Below are positions 43,689 to 52,026 of a DNA stretch of 64,000 nt, one piece after another. A program made the position numbers and the translations under genes. The stretch is from Pseudomonas sp. HN11 (GTDB lineage Bacteria > Pseudomonadota > Gammaproteobacteria > Pseudomonadales > Pseudomonadaceae): positions 2,305,001 through 2,369,000 of the forward strand of contig NZ_CP089985.1 in assembly GCF_021390155.1 (NCBI RefSeq), in the 5' to 3' direction. The notes beneath the pieces are model-generated. The model was not told the origin of the DNA. It did no database searches and was given only the letters and a program-made list of their open reading frames with translations. Numbering within the stretch: the stretch's first letter is position 1; each line of letters opens with the position of its first letter.

Positions 43689-44075
43689 ATGAACGAATCA
43701 AAACGTCAGGACCTGGGACTGTTGTTTCTGCGGGTCAGTGGGGCATTGTTCCTGCTGTGGGTACATGGCTTGCCCAAATTGCTCAACTACAGCGAACAAT
43801 TGAAGCTGATCGAAGACCCCTTCCATCTGGGCGCGTCGATCACGCTGCTGCTGGCAATCTTCGCCGAAGTGCTGTGCCCGCTGCTGATCATCACCGGGGT
43901 GTTCGTGCGCTTGGCGTGCTTGCCGATCCTGGCGGTACTGTTGATCGCGATGCTGGTGGTGCACCCGGAATGGACGCTGCTCGAAGGGCAGTTCGGCTGG
44001 TTACTGCTGATTATTTTCACCAGCGTGTTGATCGCCGGGCCGGGGCGACTGGTCCTGAGCCAGCGTTTTCCTTGA
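43689..44075 (+). CDS. DoxX-family membrane protein
   Basis: A 128-residue inner-membrane protein with four hydrophobic helices. LLFLRVSGALFLLWVHGLPKLLNYSEQ at the start and LAIFAEVLCPLLIITGVFVRLACLPI in the middle are DoxX/SURF4 features. Relatives act in redox stress or as oxidoreductase partners, but the role here is unknown. It starts 77 bases after the LysR stop. Confidence 0.85.
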   Translation: MNESKRQDLGLLFLRVSGALFLLWVHGLPKLLNYSEQLKLIEDPFHLGASITLLLAIFAEVLCPLLIITGVFVRLACLPILAVLLIAMLVVHPEWTLLEGQFGWLLLIIFTSVLIAGPGRLVLSQRFP

Positions 44076-44077
44076 GC

Positions 44078-44102
44078 AAAAAAAGGCCGGGCAAGCCCGG
44101 CC
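44078..44102 (-). terminator. Terminator of the esterase gene
   Basis: GGCCGGGC-AA-GCCCGGCC (44085-44102) is a perfect hairpin. On the minus strand it is followed by seven T (44084-44078). It lies 27 bases after the esterase stop and may partly serve the doxX gene too. Confidence 0.88.
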
Positions 44103-44129
44103 AAATAAGGAGAGGGTGGTTCAGGTGTT

Positions 44130-44948
44130 TCAGCGGTTCAGGAACGCCAGCAGGTCTTCATTCAACTGCTGCGCATGGGTCACGGCAAACCCGTGGGGGG
44201 CGTCCTTGTAGACTTTCAACTCGGCACCCTTGATCGAGGCGGCGGCCACTTTGCCGGTGGTCTCGAACGGAACGATCTGGTCGCCGTCACCATGGATGAC
44301 CAGGGTCGGCACATCGATCTTGGTCATGTCTGGGCGGAAGTCGGTTTCGGAGAACACAGTGACGCAATCCACTGTCGACTTGAGCGAGGCCAGCAGCGCC
44401 ACTTGCAAGGTCTGGGTCAGCACGCCTTCGGAGACTACCTGGCCTTTGTTGGTGCCGTAGAACGGGGCGTTGAAATCGCTGATGAATTGCGCGCGGTCTT
44501 TCAGCAGGCCTGCCTTGATGCCATCGAAAACTTCGGTGGGCACACCTTGCGGGTAGTCCGGTTTCTGGCCGAACAGCGGCGTCACCGCGCCCAGCAACAC
44601 CAGGCCGGCCACGCGCGCGCTGCCATGGCGTGCGATGTAGCGCGCGACGTCGCCGCCGCCCATGGAAAAGCCCACCAGGGTCACGTCCTTGAGGTCCAGG
44701 TGCTCGATCAACTGGGCGATATCATCGGCGAAGGTGTCGTAGTCGTTGCCTGTCCACGGCTGGTCCGAACGTCCGAAGCCACGGCGGTCGAACGCGATGG
44801 TGCGAAAGCCACGGCTGCTCAGGTATTCCATCTGGTATTCCCACATGTCGGCATCCAGCGGCCAGCCATGGCTGAACAACACAGGTTTACCGCTGCCCCA
44901 GTCCTTGAAGTAGATCTGGGTACCGTCTTTGGCAACGAATGTGCTCAT
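44130..44948 (-). CDS. estF1: Arylesterase / perhydrolase of the haloperoxidase-like alpha/beta hydrolases
   Basis: A 272-residue alpha/beta hydrolase, the same length as and nearly the same sequence as the well-studied P. fluorescens esterase PFE (EstF1). The nucleophile Ser95 is in VGFSMGGGD, the acid Asp in HGDGDQIVPF and the His in APHGFAVTHA. It hydrolyses aryl esters and makes peracids from acids and peroxide. The oxyanion loop reads SHGWPLDADMWE: a Pro stands where PFE has Leu29 (mature numbering). It is cytosolic, with an SD (AAGGAG) before the ATG, and is bounded by terminators on both sides. Confidence 0.94.
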   Translation of the reverse strand: MSTFVAKDGTQIYFKDWGSGKPVLFSHGWPLDADMWEYQMEYLSSRGFRTIAFDRRGFGRSDQPWTGNDYDTFADDIAQLIEHLDLKDVTLVGFSMGGGDVARYIARHGSARVAGLVLLGAVTPLFGQKPDYPQGVPTEVFDGIKAGLLKDRAQFISDFNAPFYGTNKGQVVSEGVLTQTLQVALLASLKSTVDCVTVFSETDFRPDMTKIDVPTLVIHGDGDQIVPFETTGKVAAASIKGAELKVYKDAPHGFAVTHAQQLNEDLLAFLNR

Positions 44949-44970
44949 GGAAAACTCCTTGGGTCAGGTG

Positions 44971-45011
44971 AAAAAAGGCGTACCTTCACTATTTGGTGTA
45001 AGGCGTACGCC
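44971..45011 (-). terminator. Terminator of the porin operon
   Basis: On the minus strand a stem of 6+4+3 pairs with small bulges (45011-44977, loop CAAATA) is followed by TTTTTT (44976-44971). It separates the porin operon from the esterase gene. Confidence 0.8.
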
Positions 45012-45039
45012 GGGCTTGTACGGGTGTGCTGGGTTCGCT

Positions 45040-46431
45040 CTACCAGCTGAATTTAAGCTCGACGCCCAGGTAGTTACTGTCATCGCCGCCAGCATCACGC
45101 AGGGTCTGACCTACATCGTAATGGACAGCTTCGACGGCGCCGGTGAGGTTGGGGCTGAACACATAATCGGTGCGCAGTTGCGCATAGGCGCCGGTCCAGC
45201 GATCACCCCTGCCGGCGGTGCCGGCGACCGGCAGATTAGGCTGGGTGTACACCGCGTCACTGGTGGTTTGACGCCAGAGCAGGCCGATGGCGGTTTGCAC
45301 GCTGAGCTTGTCGATCGGTTTGACTGTGATTGACGGCTTGACGTGAATCAGGTTGCTGTAGCCGGTATAGCCCGCCAGGGAAAAGTAGTACCCGTTGGGG
45401 AACAGCGGGTTGAACGTACCGACGGTACCATCCCCGGTTTTACGGTCGCCGGAGGCGATGTCCAGTTGCAGGCCCACGCGCGGTTTCCAGGCCAGGCTGT
45501 CGAAGGTGTAGCCGGTGCGGCTGCCCCCGGCCCAGGCGCGGATGTCCTTGCTGCCGACCGAACCGCTTTGCAGCATCGCTTCGATGTCCCAGTCAAAGCC
45601 CATGGCCGCGCCGCCCAGGCGTGCGTCGAACAAGTGTCGGGTTTCGTCGCCGTCCGCGTCCAGGTAATGCGCCGCGCTGCGCTCATACACGCCGTAGTAG
45701 GCCGACAACTCGTTTTTGCCGCCCACCAGCCGCTCCACGCGGACCATATGGAAACGCGCGTCGCTGTTGGATTTGTCGTCGAAGTGCCGACCGTCCTGAT
45801 ACTGCACCGGCTGGCTGGCAATCCCGATGAAACGCCAGTTGGATGTCTCCCAGTCGGCCCACAGCGCATCGAAGGATTGCCGCACATTCGGCCCGTCCCG
45901 CGATGAGATGAAGCGTTGCAGGTCGAAGGCGAAATCCTGACGTCCGACACGGGTCTTGAGTGTACCGCTGCTGAAGGTATTCACGTATTCGGCAAAGGCC
46001 AGTCGCAGGTCAACGCGGTTCTGGTCGGCGCCGCCAATCGTGGTTTTATCGTAGGCACGCACATCTTCGAGTTGGGTGAATACCCGCCAGTTTTCGTTCA
46101 GGTGCAGGTCGGCATGCACCTGAAAGCGCTGGATCAGGTAGCGGTCACGTTTCACGTTGCGTACACCGAAGCCGCTGGCGTCGTTCATTTCGAAACGTTC
46201 GCGCAGCGTTGCGCCCAGGGACAGATAGGTCAACGGGTCGGCACTCGACAACGGGATGTACTTCAAGCTGTCCAGCGGCTGCGTGCGCAGCGCCGGGTCC
46301 TGCAGCACCGACCAATCTTCCTGCCAGCGGTTGGCCTTGATGGCCGGACGCGTTGCTTGCTCGTCGGCGTGGACGCTGCCGGCGAGCAGCGGCCACAGCA
46401 CGGCCAGGCCCCAGCCTGTGCGACGGGTCAT
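45040..46431 (-). CDS. Alginate-export-family outer-membrane porin
   Basis: A 463-residue outer-membrane protein. A signal peptide (about 1-22, ending GSVHA) is followed by a barrel with the AlgE-like domain: YLSLGATLRERFEMNDASGFG, YLIQRFQVHADLHLNENWRVFTQLEDVRAY, RVDLRLAFAEYVN and RVGRQDFAFDLQRFISSRDGPNVRQSFDA. It ends with Phe-Ser-Trp, a proper C-terminal barrel signal. It is translationally coupled (ATGA) to the upstream periplasmic VOC protein. In AlgE the domain exports alginate, but many members are uptake porins; no alginate genes are near, so the cargo is open. Confidence 0.9.
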   Translation of the reverse strand: MTRRTGWGLAVLWPLLAGSVHADEQATRPAIKANRWQEDWSVLQDPALRTQPLDSLKYIPLSSADPLTYLSLGATLRERFEMNDASGFGVRNVKRDRYLIQRFQVHADLHLNENWRVFTQLEDVRAYDKTTIGGADQNRVDLRLAFAEYVNTFSSGTLKTRVGRQDFAFDLQRFISSRDGPNVRQSFDALWADWETSNWRFIGIASQPVQYQDGRHFDDKSNSDARFHMVRVERLVGGKNELSAYYGVYERSAAHYLDADGDETRHLFDARLGGAAMGFDWDIEAMLQSGSVGSKDIRAWAGGSRTGYTFDSLAWKPRVGLQLDIASGDRKTGDGTVGTFNPLFPNGYYFSLAGYTGYSNLIHVKPSITVKPIDKLSVQTAIGLLWRQTTSDAVYTQPNLPVAGTAGRGDRWTGAYAQLRTDYVFSPNLTGAVEAVHYDVGQTLRDAGGDDSNYLGVELKFSW

Positions 46432-47321
46432 TTTACTGCGATGAGTTGATGGATCTCCGCGACGTAGCCGCCTGGGAATTCGACCAACGCACTGCGACGG
46501 CCTTTGCTGTCGAACGCGGGCACCAGCACTGTGGCGCCAGAGCCGGTGGCCTTGCCCAGAGTGGCCTTCAGGTCCTCCACTTGATAGCCGGTGGTCTCAT
46601 GGCCGAACGGGTAGGGCAGTTGGCCGTTGGTGACCAACACCGCCATGCGTCCGAACGGCGACTCGATTTCGACACGACGATAGTGACCGTTGGGTTGACC
46701 GATATCTACACCATGGGCCTGTTTGTCATCGACCAGGACTTTGCCGTGGGAGAAACCGAGGAACGCTTTGATGAAAGCCTCGGCCCGGTCGGGGCTGAGG
46801 TACACGCGGTTTTCCGGTACGGTCTGGAACGCTGCGTACTCCGGGGTCTTGGTGTGCCAGTAGAGCTGCATGTTCACGCCGCCTGGCCATTGCACCACCG
46901 CGTCACGTCCGATCGGGTCGGGAAAGTCGCTGACGATCACCGCCGCGCCGTTTTCGCGGGCGGCCTTGAGGGCGGCGTCCATGTCCTTGACCAGGTAGCC
47001 GTTGCGCTCCAGGCCGAAGGGGTACGGGATCGGCGTGGTGAAACCAAACAATGACACCGTGCCCGCCGGAGTCTGCAGCAATTGCGAGGTGGTGCTGCTT
47101 GGCACCGGCAGTACATTCACCACCACTTGGTCTGTGCTTTTGCCGCCGAAGGTAGCCAGGAAACTCTGGGCAAACCGGTCGACATCTGCCGGTGCCACAT
47201 ACACGTGGCTGGTGTCGTACTGTGGCGCCACGGCCACCGCAGGTGTTGCCGCAAAGGCACTGCCCATTATCTGCGCGGCCAGCAATGTCAGTGCCAGGGA
47301 AACCTTCACTCGTTTACACAT
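46428..47321 (-). CDS. Exported glyoxalase/VOC-fold protein
   Basis: A 297-residue protein. It has a signal peptide (about 1-24, ending GSAFA) and two VOC-type modules: one near 35-155 (FGLERNGYLVKDMDAALKAARENGAAV, QWPGGVNMQLYWHT) and one near 165-295 (FGHETTGYQVEDLKATLGKATGSGATVLV, EFPGGYVAEIHQL). The ends of the modules hold Gln/Glu/His typical of metal sites. Exported VOC proteins are uncommon. Operon with the AlgE-like porin suggests work on a compound entering through it. The ATG at 47321 has GGAG; the GTG two codons earlier is too close to it. Confidence 0.82.
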   Translation of the reverse strand: MCKRVKVSLALTLLAAQIMGSAFAATPAVAVAPQYDTSHVYVAPADVDRFAQSFLATFGGKSTDQVVVNVLPVPSSTTSQLLQTPAGTVSLFGFTTPIPYPFGLERNGYLVKDMDAALKAARENGAAVIVSDFPDPIGRDAVVQWPGGVNMQLYWHTKTPEYAAFQTVPENRVYLSPDRAEAFIKAFLGFSHGKVLVDDKQAHGVDIGQPNGHYRRVEIESPFGRMAVLVTNGQLPYPFGHETTGYQVEDLKATLGKATGSGATVLVPAFDSKGRRSALVEFPGGYVAEIHQLIAVK

Positions 47322-47415
47322 GCCCACTCTCCAGCACTTTTAAGCGTGATCGAAAGTCACGATCTTAGGGGCAGGGCCGTGGGGCCGATTGTATGCACGT
47401 GCTTGGTTGAGCGTT

Positions 47416-47715
47416 TCAAGGTCGCTGCGGTTTTACCGATGTACCGAAGGTATTGCCCATGCGCACGCCGGTCGCCGCGGGCGTCGACAGACCCAGGGTA
47501 TTGGGCAGCCTTTTCTCGATGGAAATGTTCTGCGCCTCACGGTTCTTCTTCGCCGCCTTGGCCGCGTTCGTGTCATTGCCCATCTGTTGGCTCAGGCAGC
47601 CATAGTCGGGTGCCTTGTAGCCATCCACCGTGACTTCGGGGCAGCCGCTGGCGTGGGCCAGCCAGGGCAAGGTAGCACTGAGCAACAACGCGGTGAGGGT
47701 CGGTAAACGTTTCAT
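47416..47715 (-). CDS. Small secreted hypothetical protein (99 aa)
   Basis: A 99-residue protein with a clear signal peptide (MKRLPTLTALLLSATLPWLAHA), leaving a 77-residue mature part. It has two cysteines (SGCPEV, DYGCLSQQMGND), likely a disulfide, and a Lys/Asn/Ala-rich middle (NAAKAAKKNREAQN). The pattern around YGCLSQQM is seen in other small periplasmic pseudomonad proteins of unknown role. GGAGG lies before the ATG. It is transcribed away from the vre genes. Confidence 0.75.
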   Translation of the reverse strand: MKRLPTLTALLLSATLPWLAHASGCPEVTVDGYKAPDYGCLSQQMGNDTNAAKAAKKNREAQNISIEKRLPNTLGLSTPAATGVRMGNTFGTSVKPQRP

Positions 47716-47917
47716 CAGTGGCCTCCTGGCGGGGCCCTGGAGCGGCCCGTCATGGCGTGCAAGTCTAGTGCAGCGTGCGTCTCATCACCGTGATGTTTTT
47801 TTTGCTATCACCGTAACATCAGGTTCATAAACTGGCCTCAGGATGACGGTTTTCTAGGGCGCGTCGGCCGTGCAGCGATGCAGAGCAGGGGGTGAGCAGC
47901 GAGTCTGGAGGCGCGTC

Positions 47918-48577
47918 ATGTGCGCCCTGGTCTTGCTATTGCTGCTGGCCGGCGGTCGCACGGCGCAGGCAGAGTCACCGCTGCTGTCGCTGAATTTGCC
48001 GGCGCAAGACCTGGAACACGCACTGCAAGCCTATAGCCGCGCCACCGGGATGGCGGTGCTGGTGGACCGCGAGTTGACGCGGGGCCGGCGTTCCATTGGG
48101 GTACGCGGGCGCTTTACGGCACAAGAAGCACTGGCGATGTTGCTGACAGGGAGTGGCCTGATGGCACGTTATGCACGCAGCGATGCGTTTACCTTGCAGA
48201 CCCCGCAGGTCAGTCAGCCGCCTGCTATTCGTGGTGCGGCAGCACGCCCCGCCACGCGGATCAACAACAGTTACGCGACGGCGTTACAGCAAGCCATCGA
48301 GACCAGCCTGTGCCGTTCGCCGCTGACCCGGCCCGGCAGTTTTCGGGCCTTGGTGCAGGTGTGGGTCAACCCGGAAGGGGTGATAGAGCACAGCCGGCTG
48401 GTCAGCTCCACCGGCGATGAACAACGCGATGAAGCACTGGTGCGCAGCCTGAGCGCGGCCCGGGTCCAACGCCCGGCGCCAAGTTCACTGCGCCAACCGG
48501 TGACTTTACTTTTGATGCCTGACACAACAGGAACACGCATGGAATGCACAGCAGCGAAAGGAGCCTGGGGCGGATGA
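47918..48577 (+). CDS. vreA: VreA-like signalling protein (STN domain plus TonB C-terminal domain)
   Basis: A 219-residue exported protein. From the ATG at 47918 (GGAGG seven bases before) it has a signal peptide ending TAQA, an STN domain (about 20-95: LNLPAQDLEHALQAYSRATGMAVLVDRE ... LTGSGLMARY) and a TonB-type C-terminal domain (about 120-205: FRALVQVWVNPEGVIEHSRLVSSTGDEQRDEALV). No outer-membrane barrel is present. This two-domain layout and the following sigma/anti-sigma genes match VreA of P. aeruginosa (PUMA3 system). It should act in the periplasm to activate VreI through VreR. The stop overlaps the vreI start. Confidence 0.9.
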   Translation: MCALVLLLLLAGGRTAQAESPLLSLNLPAQDLEHALQAYSRATGMAVLVDRELTRGRRSIGVRGRFTAQEALAMLLTGSGLMARYARSDAFTLQTPQVSQPPAIRGAAARPATRINNSYATALQQAIETSLCRSPLTRPGSFRALVQVWVNPEGVIEHSRLVSSTGDEQRDEALVRSLSAARVQRPAPSSLRQPVTLLLMPDTTGTRMECTAAKGAWGG

Positions 48578-49119
48578 AAAATACCGGGCACAGTACGATG
48601 GTCAGCCTGTTCCTGGCCTCCTACGAAGACTTCAAGGTGCGTTTGCGCAAGCGCCTGGGCTCGGAAGACCTGGCCAACGACGTGCTGCACGAAACCTACC
48701 TGCGGGTCGACCGCATGGACGTGCCGCCCAACCTGCAACAGCCCAACGCCTACTTGTACCGCATGGCTCTGAACATCGCCGCCGACCGCCGCCAGGCCGA
48801 CGCGCGCCTGCTCACCGGCAGCGAAGTGGAAGAGCTGCTGCAAAGCGCCGACGAAGCCCAGGACCCGTCACGGGTGGTGGGCGGCCAGAAAGAAATCCAA
48901 TCCCTGGTCAAGGCGCTTTACGAACTGCCGGCACGCCGGCGCAAAATCCTTATCGCCGCCCGTCTGGAAGAGGCTCCACACTTGGAGATCTCCCAGCGTT
49001 TCGGCATTTCCACGCGCATGGTCGAAAAAGAAATCAAGGCCGCCCTGGGCTACTGCGCCAAGCGCCTGGAAAGAAAAGTGATTCAGCGGTTCGGTCCCGG
49101 CGCCGGAAAACCGTCTTAG
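48574..49119 (+). CDS. vreI: VreI-like ECF sigma factor
   Basis: A 181-residue FecI-type sigma factor. Region 2 reads FLASYEDFKVRLRKRLGSEDLANDVLHETYLRVDRM and PNAYLYRMALNIAADRRQ; region 4 reads ALYELPARRRKILIAARLEEAPHLEISQRFGISTRMVEKEIKAALGYC. The ATG at 48574 overlaps the vreA stop (ATGA). In P. aeruginosa VreI, together with PhoB, turns on hxc, pdt and vre genes in low phosphate. The same role is inferred here from synteny. Confidence 0.93.
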   Translation: MKNTGHSTMVSLFLASYEDFKVRLRKRLGSEDLANDVLHETYLRVDRMDVPPNLQQPNAYLYRMALNIAADRRQADARLLTGSEVEELLQSADEAQDPSRVVGGQKEIQSLVKALYELPARRRKILIAARLEEAPHLEISQRFGISTRMVEKEIKAALGYCAKRLERKVIQRFGPGAGKPS

Positions 49120-49156
49120 TGTCGAGTCCCTGATAAATCCGTGAGTACGTGCGCGC

Positions 49157-50083
49157 TTGAATATTTTTAGCCTCTCCACCGCTCGGTCATCCGCCGCCAG
49201 CCCCCTGCACGATGAAGCCCGCGACTGGCTGCTCCTGCTGACCTCGGGCCGCGCCACCGTGGCCGATGCCAAGGCGCTCAAAGCCTGGTGCGCGCAGAGC
49301 CCGGAACATGCCCAGGCATTCGAGCAGGCCAAGGGGCTCTGGCAGCAACTGGTCCCGGCGCTCGATCAAGTGGCGCAACCGCGCAGCTTTGGTCGGCGGG
49401 CGTTTCTGGGCGGTGCGATTGCGGCCTCGGCCGCCGTGGTGATGGTGCGCGTCGGCGTGCCGGGCGGCTTTGCCGGGCTCACCGCGGACTATCGCACCGA
49501 AGTCGGCGAGCAACGCCAGGTGCTGTTGAGCGAAGGCATCAGCCTGGAACTCAATACCCAGACCCGCATCAGTCGGGTGGGGCAGGGCATTGAGCTGCTC
49601 GAAGGCGAAGTCGAAGTGGTCGCCCACGTTGCCCAACCGCTCAAGGTGCAGGCCGGTGACGGCTGGGTGAGCGCGGCGCAGGCGCGGTTCAATGTGCGGC
49701 ATACCGATCACACCGTGTGTGTCACCTGTATCGAAGGCTCGCTGTCGGTGGACGCTGCGGGCAATAGCATGAGCCTGGGCAGTGGCCGGCAATTGACCTA
49801 CAGCACTGCCGGTTTCAGTGAGGTGACGACCGTCGACACCCAGGCAGTCGTGGCCTGGCGTGAACAGGTGCTGGTGTTCAACAACGCCACGCTGGCGACG
49901 GTGGTGGATGAGATCAACCGCTATCGGCCGGGCATGCTGGTGCTGCTCAACAAACAACTGGGCCAGCGCCGCGTGCAGGCGCGATTCAATTTGCGGCAGT
50001 TGGCGCGGGTGGCGCTGCTGATTCGCGATGCGTATGGGGCCAAGTGCACGGAGTTGCCGGGTGGGGTGGTGTTGTTGAGTTAA
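49157..50083 (+). CDS. vreR: VreR-like FecR-family anti-sigma regulator
   Basis: A 308-residue FecR-type protein. The N-terminal cytoplasmic part (about 10-60: EARDWLLLLTSGRATVADAKALKAWC...HAQAFEQAKGLWQQL) is the sigma-binding DUF4880 domain. A membrane segment lies at about 78-98, preceded by RR. The periplasmic FecR domain follows (YRTEVGEQRQVLLSEGISLELNTQTRI), and a STN-like C-terminal segment (TLATVVDEINRYRP). No ATG fits; the TTG at 49157 is the most upstream start. It ends in a four-base overlap with hxcW on the other strand. Confidence 0.9.
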   Translation: MNIFSLSTARSSAASPLHDEARDWLLLLTSGRATVADAKALKAWCAQSPEHAQAFEQAKGLWQQLVPALDQVAQPRSFGRRAFLGGAIAASAAVVMVRVGVPGGFAGLTADYRTEVGEQRQVLLSEGISLELNTQTRISRVGQGIELLEGEVEVVAHVAQPLKVQAGDGWVSAAQARFNVRHTDHTVCVTCIEGSLSVDAAGNSMSLGSGRQLTYSTAGFSEVTTVDTQAVVAWREQVLVFNNATLATVVDEINRYRPGMLVLLNKQLGQRRVQARFNLRQLARVALLIRDAYGAKCTELPGGVVLLS

Positions 50084-50700
50084 TTCAACGACCCCAACGG
50101 CCCTACCACTTGCCGATACTTTTCCACGCCCTGAGGCGTCTGCCGCACCAGACTGATTTCCAGCCCTGGCGGATCCTCCCGGCGATTGCCGCTCAGTTGA
50201 CGCCAGCCCTTATCCGTCTCCCAGACCCGCACCTGAAAATCACTGACGCCCGTCAACACCACCACGCCATCCTTCGCCGCTGGCAGCGGGTACCGGTCCC
50301 GAGCTGGCGCGGCAGCCCGATACAGTGAGTCACCCTTGAGCCACCAGCGCACCCGTTGCAGCCCGTCTCCGGCAACCGGGGCGCTACGGATCACGTCCAG
50401 ACGAAAACCTTTGCTGTCGGAACTGCGCACCGTCACGGCGGCTAGCCCTTCGGTGTTGGGTGCTTCATCTTGCGCAACTTCGGTTGCAACCAGTTCAACA
50501 CTCGCCCGCAAGCTGATGTCGCGCTGCATCTGGTTCAGTGCTCGCAGCAACACTTCAGTCTGCTCGCTGCTCGCCTGCAAGTGCTGATCGGCGCGGGTGA
50601 CGCTGTCCAGCCCACGCCAGGCGATCAGGCTGACCACCGCCATGAGCATGATCGCCACCATCACTTCGATCAGTGTGAAACCTTGCTGGGATGTGTTCAT
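50080..50700 (-). CDS. hxcW: Type II secretion minor pseudopilin GspJ (HxcW)
   Basis: A 206-residue pseudopilin. After a short leader (MNTSQQG) comes the prepilin motif G-FTLIEVMVAI with the +5 Glu and a hydrophobic helix; the rest is the GspJ head (LNQMQRDI, GDSLYRAAAPARDRYPL, WRQLSGNRREDPPGLEISLV). It forms the pseudopilus tip with GspI, GspK and GspH. The ATG at 50700 overlaps the hxcU stop (ATGA). Confidence 0.92.
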   Translation of the reverse strand: MNTSQQGFTLIEVMVAIMLMAVVSLIAWRGLDSVTRADQHLQASSEQTEVLLRALNQMQRDISLRASVELVATEVAQDEAPNTEGLAAVTVRSSDSKGFRLDVIRSAPVAGDGLQRVRWWLKGDSLYRAAAPARDRYPLPAAKDGVVVLTGVSDFQVRVWETDKGWRQLSGNRREDPPGLEISLVRQTPQGVEKYRQVVGPLGSLN

Positions 50701-51149
50701 GGTTGACTCACTACGCGCATCAAGCCGGCGGCGTCGCGTTGCAGGCTGAGGCTGTGTTGTCCATCGGACAGCACCACCCGCAGTGGCGGGTTGATCCATT
50801 CGGCATTCAATATCAGGGTTTGCCGGGGTTCGATGTTGATCTGCATGGGCGTGCTTTCCCAGAAGCGCGGGCGTAGCGCGTCGTCATTCTTGAACGCTTC
50901 GACGCCTGTCCCATCATCATTACGGCGGATGAAGCGGAAACCCTTGGCATCCGCACGCCAGGTGATGGGGCGGCCGTCGGCGTGGGCTTCCGCCTGGGCG
51001 ACTTGCAGCAGTTGGCTCAGGCGCTCGGCGTCCTTGCGCAGCAGGTGCAGCGGGTCGGGTTTGATCGTGAGGCTGATGGCGGCGCTGGCGATGCCGATGA
51101 TCACCAGCACCACCATCAGTTCGATCAGGGTGAAACCTTGCTGTCTCAT
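50697..51149 (-). CDS. hxcU: Type II secretion minor pseudopilin GspH (HxcU)
   Basis: A 150-residue pseudopilin. It has a very short leader (MRQQG) followed by FTLIELMVVLVIIGIASAAI, then a GspH-type head (DAERLSQLLQVAQAEAHADGRPITW). It joins the pseudopilus. It is divergent from hxcP across a 93-base gap. Confidence 0.92.
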   Translation of the reverse strand: MRQQGFTLIELMVVLVIIGIASAAISLTIKPDPLHLLRKDAERLSQLLQVAQAEAHADGRPITWRADAKGFRFIRRNDDGTGVEAFKNDDALRPRFWESTPMQINIEPRQTLILNAEWINPPLRVVLSDGQHSLSLQRDAAGLMRVVSQP

Positions 51150-51242
51150 CGCGGGCTTCCTGAAGAACTGGGGAGTCTGTGAAATAAAAGCGTGCGAATT
51201 GACCTGTAGGCTGATGCGACGGACAAACAGGAGGTCCCTCCC

Positions 51243-51674
51243 ATGGCATTTGCCCATCGTTTCACCCTGGCCCACGGCGTGCAGGCGCTGGGCATGCTGG
51301 CTGCACTGGCTGGCGTAGCGGTATGGACACCGCTGCTGCTCACCCGCGCCGAATCCCACACGCCCCAAGCCACGGCCCAGGCACTGGCGGCGCGCAGCGA
51401 TAACCCGGCGCTGCAATGGTTTTCCACTGTACCGATGGCGTTGCACGTCAAGGTGACGGGCGTGCTGGCGGGCGCCCGTGGCGCGGTGGCGATCCTCAGT
51501 CTCAACGACGGCCCGCCGCGCAGCTTTCTATTGGGCGAACGGCTCAGCCCCGGCGTGCGGCTGACGGCCATCCAGGGTGATGGGGTAGAGATCGAGCGCG
51601 GGGGCGAGAAGCTGCGCGTCAACCTCGACAAGTTGCCGGATGGCCCTGCGCTGCCGCTGCTCACTCGGCCATGA
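51243..51674 (+). CDS. hxcP: Short GspC-type inner-membrane protein (HxcP)
   Basis: A 143-residue protein: one N-terminal membrane helix (about 14-33) and a periplasmic HR-like domain (about 60-135: MALHVKVTGVLAGARGAVAILSLNDGPPRSFLLGERLSPGVRLTAIQGDGVEIERGG). The usual GspC has a further PDZ or coiled-coil part, which is missing. It links the inner-membrane platform to the secretin. Strong ribosome site AGGAGG. Its last 14 bases overlap the end of hxcV. Confidence 0.88.
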   Translation: MAFAHRFTLAHGVQALGMLAALAGVAVWTPLLLTRAESHTPQATAQALAARSDNPALQWFSTVPMALHVKVTGVLAGARGAVAILSLNDGPPRSFLLGERLSPGVRLTAIQGDGVEIERGGEKLRVNLDKLPDGPALPLLTRP

Positions 51675-52026
51675 CCTGGGTCTCCAGTCGCGCCAGGGGT
51701 GGCGCTTCGCGGCTGGCGTCGAGCACCTGCAGGTTGACCTGAAACAGGCGGCCATCGGCATTGATGGTCTGCTCGCAACGCAGTTTCAGGCGGCCTTGAT
51801 CGCATTCGAAGGTTCGCTTGCCGGTGCGCAAGTGGCCCTCCAGGCGCAGTTCCGCCAGGCGACTCTGCGCCGCCAGCAACGCGATGGATTTGTCGCGCAG
51901 CAAGCCGTTGCTCTGGGTCATCAACCCGGCCACGCGCACGGCGGCAGCCATGGCCACGGCAATGATCGCCAGCGCCACCAGCACCTCGATCAGGGTAAAA
52001 CCTTGCTCCTTGCGACGGCCGTACAT
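51661..52026 (-). CDS. hxcV: Type II secretion minor pseudopilin GspI (HxcV)
   Basis: A 121-residue pseudopilin. Leader MYGRRKEQG, then FTLIEVLVALAIIAVAMAAAV, then the compact GspI head with LLAAQSRLAELRLEG. It starts pseudopilus-tip assembly with GspJ and GspK. It is divergent from hxcT. Confidence 0.92.
   Translation of the reverse strand: MYGRRKEQGFTLIEVLVALAIIAVAMAAAVRVAGLMTQSNGLLRDKSIALLAAQSRLAELRLEGHLRTGKRTFECDQGRLKLRCEQTINADGRLFQVNLQVLDASREAPPLARLETQVMAE

Noticed and set aside
48271..48843. 190-codon frame antisense to vreA and vreI
   Set aside because: It spans the overlap of two clear genes on the other strand and shows no domain.
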